64,000 nt of DNA from Andrena cerasifolii (taxonomy: Eukaryota; Arthropoda; Insecta; Hymenoptera; Andrenidae). The number at the start of each line of letters is the position of its first letter. Position 1 is the first letter of the stretch. Where the stretch lies: the NCBI RefSeq assembly GCF_050908995.1, contig NW_027485042.1, forward strand, positions 1 to 64,000. The letters run 5' to 3'. Below, piece after piece: positions 37,157 to 49,979 of this stretch. Both the position numbers and the translations under genes were made by a program. Under the pieces are notes generated by a model. It saw nothing but the letters and a program-made list of their open reading frames with translations. It had not been told where the DNA came from and searched no databases.

Positions 37157-38635
37157 GCTCATGTGTTTCGAGACAGTGACTGTTTAACGAAGAGACGCAG
37201 AATTTTCGAACACCGCTTGAGAGGCCTGCGCCTCTTATTGGCAACTTTAAAGCGATGCCTTTGAAGCTGAAATTTAGTGTACCTCTTTCCACTTCATGTT
37301 CTCCTGATACATTGGCCAAAATTTGGCGAAAATTTTCAGAATGCACAAAATTGGGCTTTGTCACAGGAGAACATGCCGTCGAAAGGGATGGCACAAAGTA
37401 ACGTCTCCGGAGAGCAAATCAAATAGCGAGAAGTGGCGGAGATGTGTCGAGACAGTGACTGTTTAACGAAGAGACGCAGAATTTTGGTACGCCTCTTGAA
37501 AGGCCTGCGCCTCTTATTAGCAACTTAAAGGCGATGCCTTTGAATCTGAAATTTAGTATACCTCATTCCACTTCATGTTCTCCTGATATATTGGCCAAAA
37601 CCTGCGAATATTTTCAGAATGCACAAAATTGCGTTTTTTAGCAGGAGATCATGCCGTTGAAAGAGATGGCACAATGTAAAGTCTCCATAGAGCAAATCAA
37701 AGAGCGAGGAGTAGCGCAGATGTTTCGAGACAGTGACTGTTTAACGAAGAGACGCAGAATTTTGGAACGCCTCTTGAAAGGCCTGCGCCTCTTATTAGCA
37801 ACTTAAGGCGATGCCTTTGAATCTGAAATTTAGTATACCTCATTCCACTTCATGTTCTCATGATATATTGGCCAAAATCTGGCGAAAATTTTCAGAACGC
37901 ACAAATTTGCGCTTTGTAACAGGAGAACATGCCGTCGAAAGGGATGGCACAAAGTAACGTCTCCGGAGAGCAAATCAAACAGCGAGAAGTGGCGCAGATG
38001 TTTCGAGACAGTGACTGTTTAACGAAGAGACGCAGAATTTTCGAACACCCCTTGAAAGGCCTGCGCCTCTTATTGGCAACTTTAAGGCGATGCATTTGAA
38101 GCTGAAATTTAGAATACCTCTTTCCACTTCATGTTCTCATGATATATTGGCCAAAATCTGGCGAAAATTTTCAGAACGCACAAAATTGCGCTTTGTAACA
38201 GGAGAACATGCCGTCGAAAGGGATGGCACAAAGTAACGTCTCCGGAGAGCAAATCAAAGAGCGAGAAGTGGCGCAGATGTTTCGAGACAGTGACTCTTTA
38301 ACGAAGAGGAGCAGAATTTTCGAACGCCTCTTGAAAGGCCTGCGCCTTATATTTGCAACTTTAAGGCGATGCCTTTGAAGCTGAAATTTAGTATACCTCT
38401 TTCCACTTCATGTTCTCATGATATATTGGCTAAAATCTGGCGAAAATATTCAGAACGCACAAAATTGCGCTTTGTAACAGGAGAACATGCCGTCGAAAGA
38501 GATGGCACAAAGTAACGTCTCCGGAGAGCAAATCAATGAGCGAGAAGTGGCTCATGTGTTTCGAGACAGTGACTGTTTAACGAAGAGACGCAGAATTTTC
38601 GAACACCTCTTGAAAGGCCTGCGCCTCTTATTGGC
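37157..38635 (+). repeat. 6-monomer unit, copy 2 (incomplete)
   Basis: Matches copy 1 at offset 1672 up to about 38635. The junction monomer near 37150-37215 is a hybrid: 'gtggctcatgtg' from the end of the unit joins 'caccgcttgagagg' from its beginning, as expected for unequal crossover. Confidence 0.85.
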
Positions 38636-41600
38636 AACTTTAAGGCGATGCATTTGAAGCTGAAATTTAGTATACCTCTTTCCACTTCATGTTCTCATGA
38701 TACATTGGCCAAAATCTGGCGAAAATTTTCTAAACGCACAAAATTGCGCTTTGTAACAGGAGAACATGCCGTCGAAAGAGATGGCACAAAGTAACGTCTC
38801 CGGAGAGCAAATCAATGAGCGAGAAGTGGCGCATGTGTTTCGAGGCAGTGACTGTTTAACGAAGAGGCGCCGAATTTTCGAACACCTCTTGAAAAGCCTG
38901 CGCCTCTTATTGGCAACTTTAAGGTGATGCATTTGAAGCGGAAATTTAGTATACCTCTTTCCACTACATGTTCTCATGATATATTGGCCAAAATCTGGCG
39001 AAAATTTTCAGAACGCACAAAATTGCGCTTTCTGACAGGAGAACATGCCGTCGAAAGCGATGGCACAAAGTAACGTCTCCGGAGAGCAAATCAGTGAGCG
39101 AGAAGTGGGGCAGAAGTTTCGAGACAGTGACTGTTTAACGAAGAGACGCAGATTTTTCGAACACCTCTTGAAAGGAATGCGCCTCATATTAGCAACTTTA
39201 AAGCGTTGCCTTTGAAGCTGAAATTTAGTGTACCTCTTTCCACTTCATGTTCTCCTGATACATTGGCCAAAATCTGGCGAAAATTTTCAGAACGCACAAA
39301 ATTGCGCTTTGTAACAGGAGAACATGCCGTCGAAAGGGATGGCACAAAGTAACGTCCCCGGAGAGCAAATCAAAGAGCGAGAAGTGGCGCAGATGTTTCG
39401 AGACAGTGACTCTTTAACGAAGAGGAGCAGAATTTTCGAACACCTCTTGAAAGGCCTGCGCCTCTTATTGGCAACTTTAAGGCGATGCATTTGAAGCTGA
39501 AATTTAGTATATCTCTTTACACTTCATGTCCTCATGATACATTGGCCAAAATCTGGCGAAAGTTTTCTAAACGCACAAAATTGCGCTTTGTAACAGGAGA
39601 ACATGCCGTCGAAAGCGATGGCACAAAGTAACGTCTCCGGAGAGCAAATCAATGAGCGAGAAGTGGCGCATGTGTTTCGAGACAGTGACTGTTTAACGAA
39701 GAGACGCAGAATTTTCGAACACCTCTTGAAAGGCCTGCGCCTCTTATTGGCAACTTTAAGGTGATGCCTTTGAAGCTGAAATTTAGTGTACCTCTTTCCA
39801 CTTCATGTTCTCCTCATACATTGGCCAAAATTTGGCGAAAATTTTCAGAATGCACAAAATTGGGCTTTGTAACAGGAGAACATGTCGTCGAAAGAGATGG
39901 CACAAAGTAACGTCTCCGGGGAGCAAATCAAAGAGCGAGAAGTGGCGCAGATGTTTCGAGACAGTGACTGTTTAACGAAGAGACGCAGAATTTTCGAACA
40001 CCTCTTGAAAGACCTGCGCCTCTTATTGGCAACTTTAAGGCGATGCATTTGACGCTGAAATTTGGTATACCTCTTTCCACTTCATGTTCTCATGATATAT
40101 TGGCCATAATCTGGCGAATATTTTCACAATGCACAAAATTGCGCTTTGTAACAGGAGAACATGCCGTCGAAAGAGATGGCACAAAGTAACGTCTCCATAG
40201 AGCAAATCAAAGAGCGAGGAGTGGCGCAGATGTTTAGAGACAGTGACTGTTTAACGAAGAGACGCAGAATTTTGGATCCCCTCTTGAAAGGCCTCCGCCT
40301 TATATTTGCAACTTTAAGGCGATGCCTTTGAAGCTGAAATTTAGTATACCTCTTTCCACTTCATGTTCTCATGATATATTGGCCAAAATCTGGCGAAAAT
40401 TTTCAGAACGCACAAAATTGCGCTTTGTAACAGGAGAACATGCCGTCGAAAGGGATGGCACAAAGTAACGTCTCCGGAGAGCAAATCAATGAGCGAGAAG
40501 TGGCGCATGTGTTTCGAGACAGTGACTGTTTAACGAAGTAGCGCAGAATTTTCGAACGCCTCTTGAAAGGCCTGCGCCTCTTATTGGCAACTTTAAGGTG
40601 ATGCCTTTGAAGCTGAAATTTAGTATACCTCTTTCCATTTTATGTTCTCATGATATGTTGGCCAAAATCTGGCGAAAATTTTCAGAACGCACAAATTTGC
40701 GCTTTTAAACAGGAGATCATGCCGTTGAAAGAGATGGCACAAAGTAACGTCTCCGGAGAGCAAATCAATGAGCGAGAAGTGGCGCATGTGTTTCGAGACA
40801 GTGACTGTTTAACGAAGAGGCGCAGAATTTTCGAACGCCTCTTGAAAGGAATGCGCCTCATATTAGCAACTTTAAAGCGATGCCTTTGAAGCTGAAATTT
40901 AGTGTACCTCTTTCCACTTCATGTTCTCCTGATACATTGGCCAAAATTTGGCGAAAATTTTCAGAATGCACAAAATTGGGCTTTGTAACAGGAGAACATG
41001 CCGTCGAAAGGGATGGCACAAAGTAACATCACCGGAGAGCAAATCATTGAGCGAGGAGTGGCGCAGAGGTTTCGAGACAGTGAATGTTTAACGAAGAGGA
41101 GCAGAATTTTCGAACGCCTCTTGAAAGGCCTGCGCCTCTTATTAGCAACTTTAAGGCGATGCCTTTGAATCTGAAATTTAGTATACCTAATTCCACTTCA
41201 TGTTCTCCTGATATATTGGCCAAAACCTGCGAATATTTTCAGAATGCACAAAATTGCGCTTTTTAACAGGAGATCATGCCGTTGAAAGAGATGGCACAAA
41301 GTAACGTCTCCATAGAGCAAATCAAAGAGCGAGGAGTGGCGCAGATGTTTAGAGACAGTGACTGTTTAACGAAGAGACGCAGAATTTTGGAACCCCTCTT
41401 GAAAGGCCTCCGCCTTATATTTGCAACTTTAAGGCGATACCTTTGAAGCTGAAATTTAGTATACCTCTTTCCACTTCATGTTCTCATGATATGTTGGCCA
41501 AAATCTGGCGAAAATTTTCAGAACGCACAAATTTGCGCTTTTAAGCAGGAGATCATGCCGTTGAAAGAGATGGCACAAAGTAACGTCTCCGGAGAGCAAA

Positions 41601-42094
41601 TCAATGAGCGAGAAGTGGCGCATGTGTTTCGAGACAGTGACTGTTTAACGAAGAGGCGCAGAATTTTCGAACACCTCTTGAAAGGCCTGCGCCTCATATT
41701 AGCAACTTTAAAGCGATGCCTTTGAAGCTGAAATTTAGTGTACCTCTTTCCACTTCATGTTCTCCTGATACATTGGCCAAAATTTGGCGAAAATTTTCAG
41801 AATGCCCAAAATTGGGCTTTGTAACAGGAGAACATGCCGTCGAAAGGGATGGCACAAAGTAACATCACCGGAGAGAAAATCAGTGTGCGAGAAGTGGGGC
41901 AGAAGTTTCGAGACAGTGACTGTTTAACGAAGAGACGCAGAATTTTGGAACCCCTCTTGAAAGGCCTCCGCCTTATATTTGCAACTTTAAGGCGATGCCT
42001 TTGAAGCTGAAATTTAGTATACCTCTTTCCACTTTATGTTCTCATGATATATAGGCCAAAATCTGGCGAAAATTTTCAGAACGCACAAAATTGC
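38636..42094 (+). repeat. Diversified monomers, no long HOR
   Basis: About twelve monomers with many private changes. Weaker relations are a 3-monomer offset (836 bp; 40650-41035 with 41486-41870) and a 4-monomer offset (1115 bp), marked by 'gatgtttagagacag' at 40230 and 41345. The 'agtggggcagaagtttcg' variant first appears near 39105 and 'aacatcaccgg' near 41026. A base substitution gives 'cgaagtagcgcag' near 40536. Confidence 0.75.
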
Positions 42095-43055
42095 GCTTTG
42101 TAACAGGAGAACATGCCGTCGAAAGGGATGGCACAAAGTAACGTCTCCGGAGAGCAAATCAGTGAGCGAGAAGTGGGGCAGAAGTTTCGAGACAGTGACT
42201 GTTTAACGAAGAGACGCAGAATTTTCGAACGCCTCTTGAAAGGAATGCGCCTCATATTAGCAACTTTAAAGCGATGCCTTTGAAGCTGAAATTTAGTGTA
42301 CCTCTTTCCACTTCATGTTCTCCTGATACATTGGCCAAAATTTGGCGAAAATTTTCAGAATGCACAAAATTGGGCTTTGTAACAGGAGAACATGCCGTCG
42401 AAAGGGATGGCACAAAGTAACATCACCGGAGAACAAATCATTGAGCGAGGAGTGGCGCAGATGTTTCGAGACAGTGAATGTTTAACGAAGAGACGCAGTA
42501 TTTTCGAACGCCTCTTGAAAGTCCTGCGCCTCTTATTGGCAACTTTAAGGCGATGCATTTGACGCTGAAATTTGGTATACCTCTTTCCACTTCATGTTCT
42601 CATGATATGTTGGCCAAAATCTGGCGAAAATTTTCAGAACGAACAAAATTGCGCTTTGTAACAGGAGAACATGCCGTCGAAAGAGATGGCACAAAGTAAC
42701 ATCACCGGAGAGCAAATCAATGAGCGAGAAGTGGCGCATGTGTTTCGAGACAGTGACTGTTTAACGAAGAGGCGCAGAATTTTCGAACACCTCTTGAAAG
42801 GCCTGCGCCTCTTATTGGCAACTTTAAGGTGATGCATTTGAAGCGGAAATTTAGTATACCTCTTTCCACTTCATGTTCTCATGATATATTGGCCAAAATC
42901 TGGCGAAAATTTTCAGAACGCACAAAATTGCGCTTTGTAACAGGAGAACATGCCGTCGAAAGGGATGGCACAAAGTAACGTCTCCGGAGAGCAAATCAAT
43001 GAGCGAGAAGTGGCGCATGTGTTTCGAGACAGTGACTGTTTAACGAAGAGACGCA
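42095..43055 (+). repeat. Duplicated block, partner at 47393-48353
   Basis: Offset 5298 (19 monomers less three bases). Shared marks are 'aacatcaccggagaacaaatc', 'gacagtgaatgtttaacg', 'cagaacgaacaaaattg' and 'tttgaagcggaaattt'. The partners diverge near 43055. Confidence 0.8.
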
Positions 43056-43950
43056 GAATTTTCGAACGCCTCTTGAAAGGCCTGCGCCTCCTATTAGCAA
43101 CTTTACGGCGATGCCTTTGAAACTGAAATTTAGTATACCTCATTCCACTTCATGTTCTCCTGATATATTGGCCAAAACCAGCGAATATTTTCAGAACGCA
43201 CAAAATTGCGCTTTTTAACAGGAGATCATGCCGTTGAAAGAGATGGCACAAAGTAACGTCTCCGGAGAGAAAATCAGTGAGCGAGAAGTGGGGCAGAAGT
43301 TTCGAGACAGTGACTGTTTAACGAAGAGACGCAGAATTTTGGAACCCCTCTTGAAAGGCCTGCGCCTCTTATTGGCAACTTTAAGGTGATGCATTTGAAG
43401 CGGAAATTTAGTATACCTCTTTCCACTTCATGTTCTCATGATATATTGGCCAAAATCTGGCGAAAATTTTCAGAACGCACAAAATTGCGCTTTGTAACAG
43501 GAGAACATGCCGTCGAAAGGGATGGCACAAAGTAACGTCTCCGGAGAGCAAATCAATGAGCGAGAAGTGGCGCATGTGTTTCGAGACAGTGACTGTTTAA
43601 CGAAGAGACGCAGAATTTTCGAACGCCTCTTGAAAGGCCTGCGCCTCCTATTAGCAACTTTACGGCGATGCCTTTGAAACTGAAATTTAGTATACCTCAT
43701 TCCACTTCATGTTCTCCTGATATATTGGCCAAAACCAGCGAATATTTTCAGAACGCACAAAATTGCGCTTTTTAACAGGAGATCATGCCGTTGAAAGAGA
43801 TGGCACAAAGTAACGTCTCCGGAGAGAAAATCAGTGAGCGAGAAGTGGGGCAGAAGTTTCGAGACAGTGACTGTTTAACGAAGAGACGCAGAATTTTGGA
43901 ACCCCTCTTGAAAGGCCTCCGCCTTATATTTGCAACTTTAAGGCGATGCC
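42835..43950 (+). repeat. Dimer tandem duplication, 2 x ~557 bp
   Basis: Sequence near 42835-43390 recurs at about 43392-43948 (offset 557). Both copies carry 'ctcctattagcaactttacg', 'aaaaccagcgaat' and 'cggagagaaaatcagtg'. The second copy switches to 'ctccgccttatatttgc' near its end, where the first has 'ctgcgcctcttattggc'. Confidence 0.85.
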
Positions 43951-46900
43951 TTTGAATCTGAAATTTAGTATACCTCTTTCCACTTTATGTTCTCATGATA
44001 TGTTGGCCAAAATCTGGCGAATATTTTCAGAATGCACAAAATTGCGCTTTTTAACAGGAGATCATGCCGTTGAAAGAGATGGCACAGAGTAACGTCTCCA
44101 TAGAGCAAATCAAAGAGCGAGGAGTGGCGCAGATGTTTCGAGACAGTGACTGTTTAACGAAGAGACGCAGATTTTTGGAACGCCTCTTGAAAGGCCTCCG
44201 CCTTATATTTGCAACTTTAAGGCGATGCCTTTGAAGCTGAAATTTAGTATACCCCTTTCCACTTCATGTTCTCATGATATATTGGCCATAATCTGGCGAA
44301 TATTTTCAGAATGCACAAAATTGCGCTTTGTAACAGGAGAACATGCCGTCGAAAGAGATGGCACAAAGTAACATCACCGGAGAGCAAATCATTGAGCGAG
44401 GAGTGGCGCAGATGTTTCGAGACAGTGACTGTTTAACGAAGAGACGCAGTATTTTCGAACGCCTCTCGAAAGGCCTCCGCCTCTTATTTGCAACTTTAAG
44501 GCGATGGCTTTGAAGCTGAAATTTAGTATACCTCTTTCTACTTCATGTTCTCATGATATATTGGCCAAAATCTGGCGAAAATTTTCAGAATGCACAAAAT
44601 TGCGCTTTGTAACAGGAGAACATGCTGTCGAAAGAGATGGCACAAAGTAACGTCTCCGGAGAGCAAATCAAAGAGCGAGAAGTGGCGCAGATGTTTCGAG
44701 ACAGTGACTGGTTAACAAAGAGACGCAGAATTTTCGAACACCTCTTGAAAGGCCTGCGCCTCTTATTGGCAACTTTAAGGTGATGCCTTTGAAGCTGAAA
44801 TTTAGTGTACCTCTTTCCACTTTATTTTCTCATGATATGTTGGCCAAAATCTGGCGAAAATTTTCAGAACGCACAAAATTGCGCTTTGTAACAGGAGAAC
44901 ATGCCGTCGAAAGGGATGGCACAAAGTAACGTCTCCGGAGAGCAAATCAATGAGCGAGAAGTGGCGCATGTGTTTCGAGACAGTGACTGTTTAACGAAGA
45001 GACGCAGAATTTTCGAACACCTCTTGAAAGGCCTGCGCCTCTTATTGGCAACTTTAAGGTGATGCCTTTGAAGCTCAAATTAAGTATACCTCTTTCCACA
45101 TCATGTTCTCCTGATACATTGGCCAAAATTTGGCGACAATTTTCAGAACGCACAAAATTGCGCTTTGTAACAGGAGAACATGCCGTCGAAAGAGATGGTA
45201 AAAAGTAACATCACCGGAGAGCAAATCATTGAGCGAGGAGTGGCGCAGATGTTTCGAGACAGTGACTGTTTAACGAAGAGACGCAGTATTTTCGAACGCC
45301 TCTTGAAAGGCCTCCGCCTCTTATTTGCAACTTTAAGGCGATGCATTTGAAGCTGAAATTTAGTATACCCCTTTCCACTTCATGTTCTCATGATATATTG
45401 GCCAAAATTTGGCGACAATTTTCAGAAGGCACAAAATTGGGCTTTGTAACAGGAGAACATGCCGTCGAAAGAGATGGCACAAAGTAACGTCTCCGGAGAG
45501 CAAATCAAAGAGCGAGAAGTGGCGCAGATGTTTCGAGACAGTGACTGTTTAACGAAGAGACGCAGAATTTTCGAACGCCTCTTGAAAGGCCTGCGCCTCT
45601 TATTGGCAACTTTAAGGCGATGCATTTGAAGCTGAAATTTAGTATACCTCTTTCCACTTCATGTTCTCATGATATATTGGCCAAAATCTGGCGAAAATTT
45701 TCAGAACGCACAAAATTGCGCTTTGTAACAGGAGAACATGCCGTCGAAAGAGATGGCACAAAGTAACATCACCGGAGAGCAAATCAATGAGCGAGAAGTG
45801 GTGCATGCGTTTCGAGACAGTGACTGTTTAACGAAGAGGCGCAGAATTTTCGAACACCTCTTGAAAGGCCTGCGCCTCTTATTGGCAACTTTAAGGTGAT
45901 GCATTTGAAGCGGAAATTTAGTATACCTCATTCCACTTCATGTTCTCCTGATATATTGGCCAAAATCTGGCGAAAATTTTCAGAACGCACAAAATTGCGC
46001 TTTGTAACAGGAGAACATGCCGTCGAAAGAGATGGCACAAGGTAACGTCTCTGGAGAGCAAATCAAAGAGCGAGAAGTGGCGCAGATGTTTCGAGACAGT
46101 GACTGTTTAACGAAGAGGCGCAGAATTTTCGAACACCTCTTGAAAGGCCTGCGCCTCTTATTGGCAACTTTAAGGTGATGCATTTGAAGCTGAAATTTAT
46201 TATACCCCTTTCCACTTCATGTTCTCATGATATATTGGCCAAAATCTGGCGAAAATTTTCAGAACGCACAAAATTGCGCTTTGTAACAGGAGCACAGGCC
46301 GTCGAAAGAGATGGCACAAGGTAACGTCTCTGGAGAGCAAATCAAAGAGCGAGAAGTGGCGCAGATGTTTCGAGACATTGACTGTTTAACGAAGAGACGC
46401 AGAATTTTGGAACGCCTCTTGAAAGGCCTGCGCCTCTTATTAGCAACTTTAAGGCGATGCCTTTGAATCTGAAATTTAGTATACCTCTTTCCACTTTATT
46501 TTCTCATGATATGTTGGCCAAAATCTGGCGAATATTTTCAGAATGCACAAAATTGCGCTTTTTAACAGGAGATCATGCCGTTGAAAGAGATGGCACAAAG
46601 TAACGTCTCCATAGAGCAAATCAAAGAGCGAGGAGTGGCGCAGATGTTTCGAGACAGTGACTGTTTAACGAAGAGACGCAGATTTTTGTAACGCCTCTTG
46701 AAAGGCCTGCGCCTCTTATTAGCAACTTTAAGGCGATGCCTTTGAATCTGAAATTTAGTATACCTCTTTCCACTTCGTGTTTTCATGATATATTGGCCAA
46801 AATCTGGCGAAAATTTTCAGAACGCACAAAATTGCGCTTTGTAACAGGAGAACATGCCGTCGAAAGAGATGGCACAAAGTAACGTCTCCGGAGAGCAAAT

Positions 46901-47392
46901 CAATGAGCGAGAAGTGGCGCATGTGTTTCGAGATAGTGACTGTTTAACGAAGAGACGCAGAATTTTCGAACACCTCTTGAAAGGCCTGCGCCTCTTATTG
47001 GCAACTTTAAGGCGATGCCTTTGAATCTGAAATTTAGTATACCTCATTCCACTTCATGTTCTCCTGATATATTGGCCAAAACCTGCGAATATTTTCAGAA
47101 TGCACAAAATTGCGCTTTTTAACAGGAGATCATGCCGTTGAAAGAGATGGCACAAAGTAACGTCTCCATAGAGCAAATCAAAGAGCGAGGAGTGGCGCAG
47201 ATGTTTCGAGACAGTGACTGTTTAACGAAGAGACGCAGAATTTTGGAACGCCTCTTGAAAGGAATGCGCCTCATATTAGCAACTTTAAAGCGATGCCTTT
47301 GAAGCTGAAATTTAGTGTACCTCTTTCCACTTCATGTTCTCATGATATATTGGCCAAAATCTGGCGAAAATTTTCAGAACGCACAAAATTGC
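43951..47392 (+). repeat. Diversified monomers, partly copied at 48.9-50.6 kb
   Basis: About twelve monomers. Stretches 43600-44250 and 44815-45550 recur at 48898-49548 (offset 5298) and 49835-50570 (offset 5020). The 279-bp change of offset reflects one monomer fewer in the right copy. The monomer near 44330-44600 ('aacatcaccgg', 'cgatggctttgaag', 'ctttctacttcatg') resembles the one at 8640-8920. Confidence 0.75.
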
Positions 47393-49979
47393 TCTTTGTA
47401 ACAGGAGAACATGCCGTCGAAAGGGATGGCACAAAGTAACGTCTCCGGAGAGCAAATCAGTGAGCGAGAAGTGGGGCAGAAGTTTCGAGACAGTGACTGT
47501 TTAACGAAGAGACGCAGAATTTTCGAACGCCTCTTGAAAGGAATGCGCCTCATATTAGCAACTTTAAAGCGATGCCTTTGAAGCTGAAATTTAGTGTACC
47601 TCTTTCCACTTCATGTTCTCCTGATACATTGGCCAAAATTTGGCGAAAATTTTCAGAATGCGCAAAATTGGGCTTTGTAACAGGAGAACATGCCGTCGAA
47701 AGGGATGGCACAAAGTAACATCACCGGAGAACAAATCATTGAGCGAGGAGTGGCGCAGATGTTTCGAGACAGTGAATGTTTAACGAAGAGACGCAGTATT
47801 TTCGAACGCCTCTTGAAAGGCCTGCGCTTCTTATTGGCAACTTTAAGGCGATGCATTTGAAGCTGAAATTTAGTTTACCTCTTTCCACTTCATGTTCTCA
47901 TGATATGTTGGCCAAAATCTGGCGAAAATTTTCAGAACGAACAAAATTGCGCTTTGTAACAGGAGAACATGCCGTCGAAAGAGATGGCACAAAGTAACAT
48001 CACCGGAGAGCAAATCAATGAGCGAGAAGTGGCGCATGTGTTTCGAGACAGTGACTGTTTAACGAAGAGGCGCAGAATTTTCGAACACCTCTTGAAAGGC
48101 CTGCGCCTCTTATTGGCAACTTTAAGGTGATGCATTTGAAGCGGAAATTTAGTATACCTCTTTCCACTTCATGTTCTCATGATATATTGGCCAAAATCTG
48201 GCGAAAATTTTCAGAACGCACAAAATTGCGCTTTGTAACAGGAGAACATGCCGTCGAAAGGGATGGCACAAAGTAACGTCTCCGGAGAGCAAATCAATGA
48301 GCGAGAAGTGGCGCATGTGTTTCGAGACAGTGACTGTTTAACGAAGAGACGCAGAATTTTCGAACACCTCTTGAAAGGCCTGCGCCTCTTATTGGCAACT
48401 TTAAGGTGATGCCTTTGAAGCTGAAATTTAGTGTACCTCTTTCCACTTCATGTTCTCCTGATACATTGGCCAAAATTTGGCGAAAATTTTCAGAATGCAC
48501 AAAATTGGGCTTTGTAACAGGAGAACATGTCGTCGAAAGAGATGGCACAATGTAACGTCTCCGGGGAGCAAATCAAAGAGCGAGAAGTGGCGCAGATGTT
48601 TCGAGACAGTGACTGTTTAACGAAGAGACGCAGAATTTTCGAACACCTCTTGAAAGGCCTGCGCCTCTTATTGGCAACTTTAAGGCGATGCATTTGAAGC
48701 TGAAATTTAGTATACCTCTTTCCACTTCATGTTCTCCTGATACATTGGCCAAAATTTGGCGAAAATTTTCAGAATGCACAAAATTGGGCTTTGTAACAGG
48801 AGAACATGCCGTCGAAAGGGATGGCACAAAGTAACGTCTCCGGAGAGCAAATCAAAGAGCGAGAAGTGGCGCAGATGTTTCGAGACAGTGACTGTTTAAG
48901 AAGAGACGCAGAATTTTCGAACGCCTCTTGAAAGGCCTGCGCCTCCTATTAGCAACTTTACGGCGATGCCTTTGAAACTGAAATTTAGTATACCTCATTC
49001 CACTTCATGTTCTCCTGATATATTGGCCAAAACCAGCGAATATTTTCAGAACGCACAAAATTGCGCTTTTTAACAGGAGATCATGCCGTTGAAAGAGATG
49101 GCACAAAGTAACGTCTCCGGAGAGAAAATCAGTGAGCGAGAAGTGGGGCAGAAGTTTCGAGACAGTGACTGTTTAACGAAGAGACGCAGAATTTTGGAAC
49201 CCCTCTTGAAAGGCCTCCGCCTTATATTTGCAACTTTAAGGCGATGCCTTTGAATCTGAAATTTAGTATACCTCTTTCCACTTTATGTTCTCATGATATG
49301 TTGGCCAAAATCTGGCGAATATTTTCAGAATGCACAAAATTGCGCTTTTTAACAGGAGATCATGCCGTTGAAAGAGATGGCACAAAGTAACGTCTCCATA
49401 GAGCAAATCAAAGAGCGAGGAGTGGCGCAGATGTTTCGAGACAGTGACTTTTTAACGAAGAGACGCAGATTTTTGGAACGCCTCTTGAAAGGCCTCCGCC
49501 TTATATTTGCAACTTTAAGGCGATGCCTTTGAAGCTGAAATTTAGTATACCTCTTTCCACTTCATGTTCTCATGATACATTGGCCAAAATCTGGCGAAAA
49601 TTTTCTAAACGCACAAAATTGCGCTTGTGTAACAGGAGAACATACCGTCGAAAGAGATGGCACAAAGTAACGTCTCCGGAGAGCAAATCAATGAGCGAGA
49701 AGTGGCGCATGTGCTTCGAGACAGTGACTGTTTAACGAAGAGACGCAGAATTTTCGAACACCTCTTGAAAGGCCTGCGCCTCTTATTGGCAACTTTAAGG
49801 TGATGCCTTTGAAGCTGAAATTTAGTGTACCTCTTTCCACTTTATGTTCTCATGATATGTTGGCCAAAATCTGGCGAAAATTTTCAGAACGCACAAAATT
49901 GCGCTTTGTAACAGGAGAACATGCCGTCGAAAGGGATGGCACAAAGTAACGTCTCCGGAGAGCAAATCAATGAGCGAGA
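47393..49979 (+). repeat. Block duplicated from 42.1-44.3 kb and again at 59.9-61.5 kb
   Basis: 47393-48353 pairs with 42095-43055. 48290-48840 pairs with 60278-60828 (offset 11988). 49190-49740 pairs with 60901-61451 (offset 11711), sharing 'gcgcttgtgtaacagg' and 'gaacataccgtcg'. The segment 48354-48895 replaces the dimer seen at 43056-43600 and has 'gaacatgtcgtcg', also near 39878 and 60509. Confidence 0.8.
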
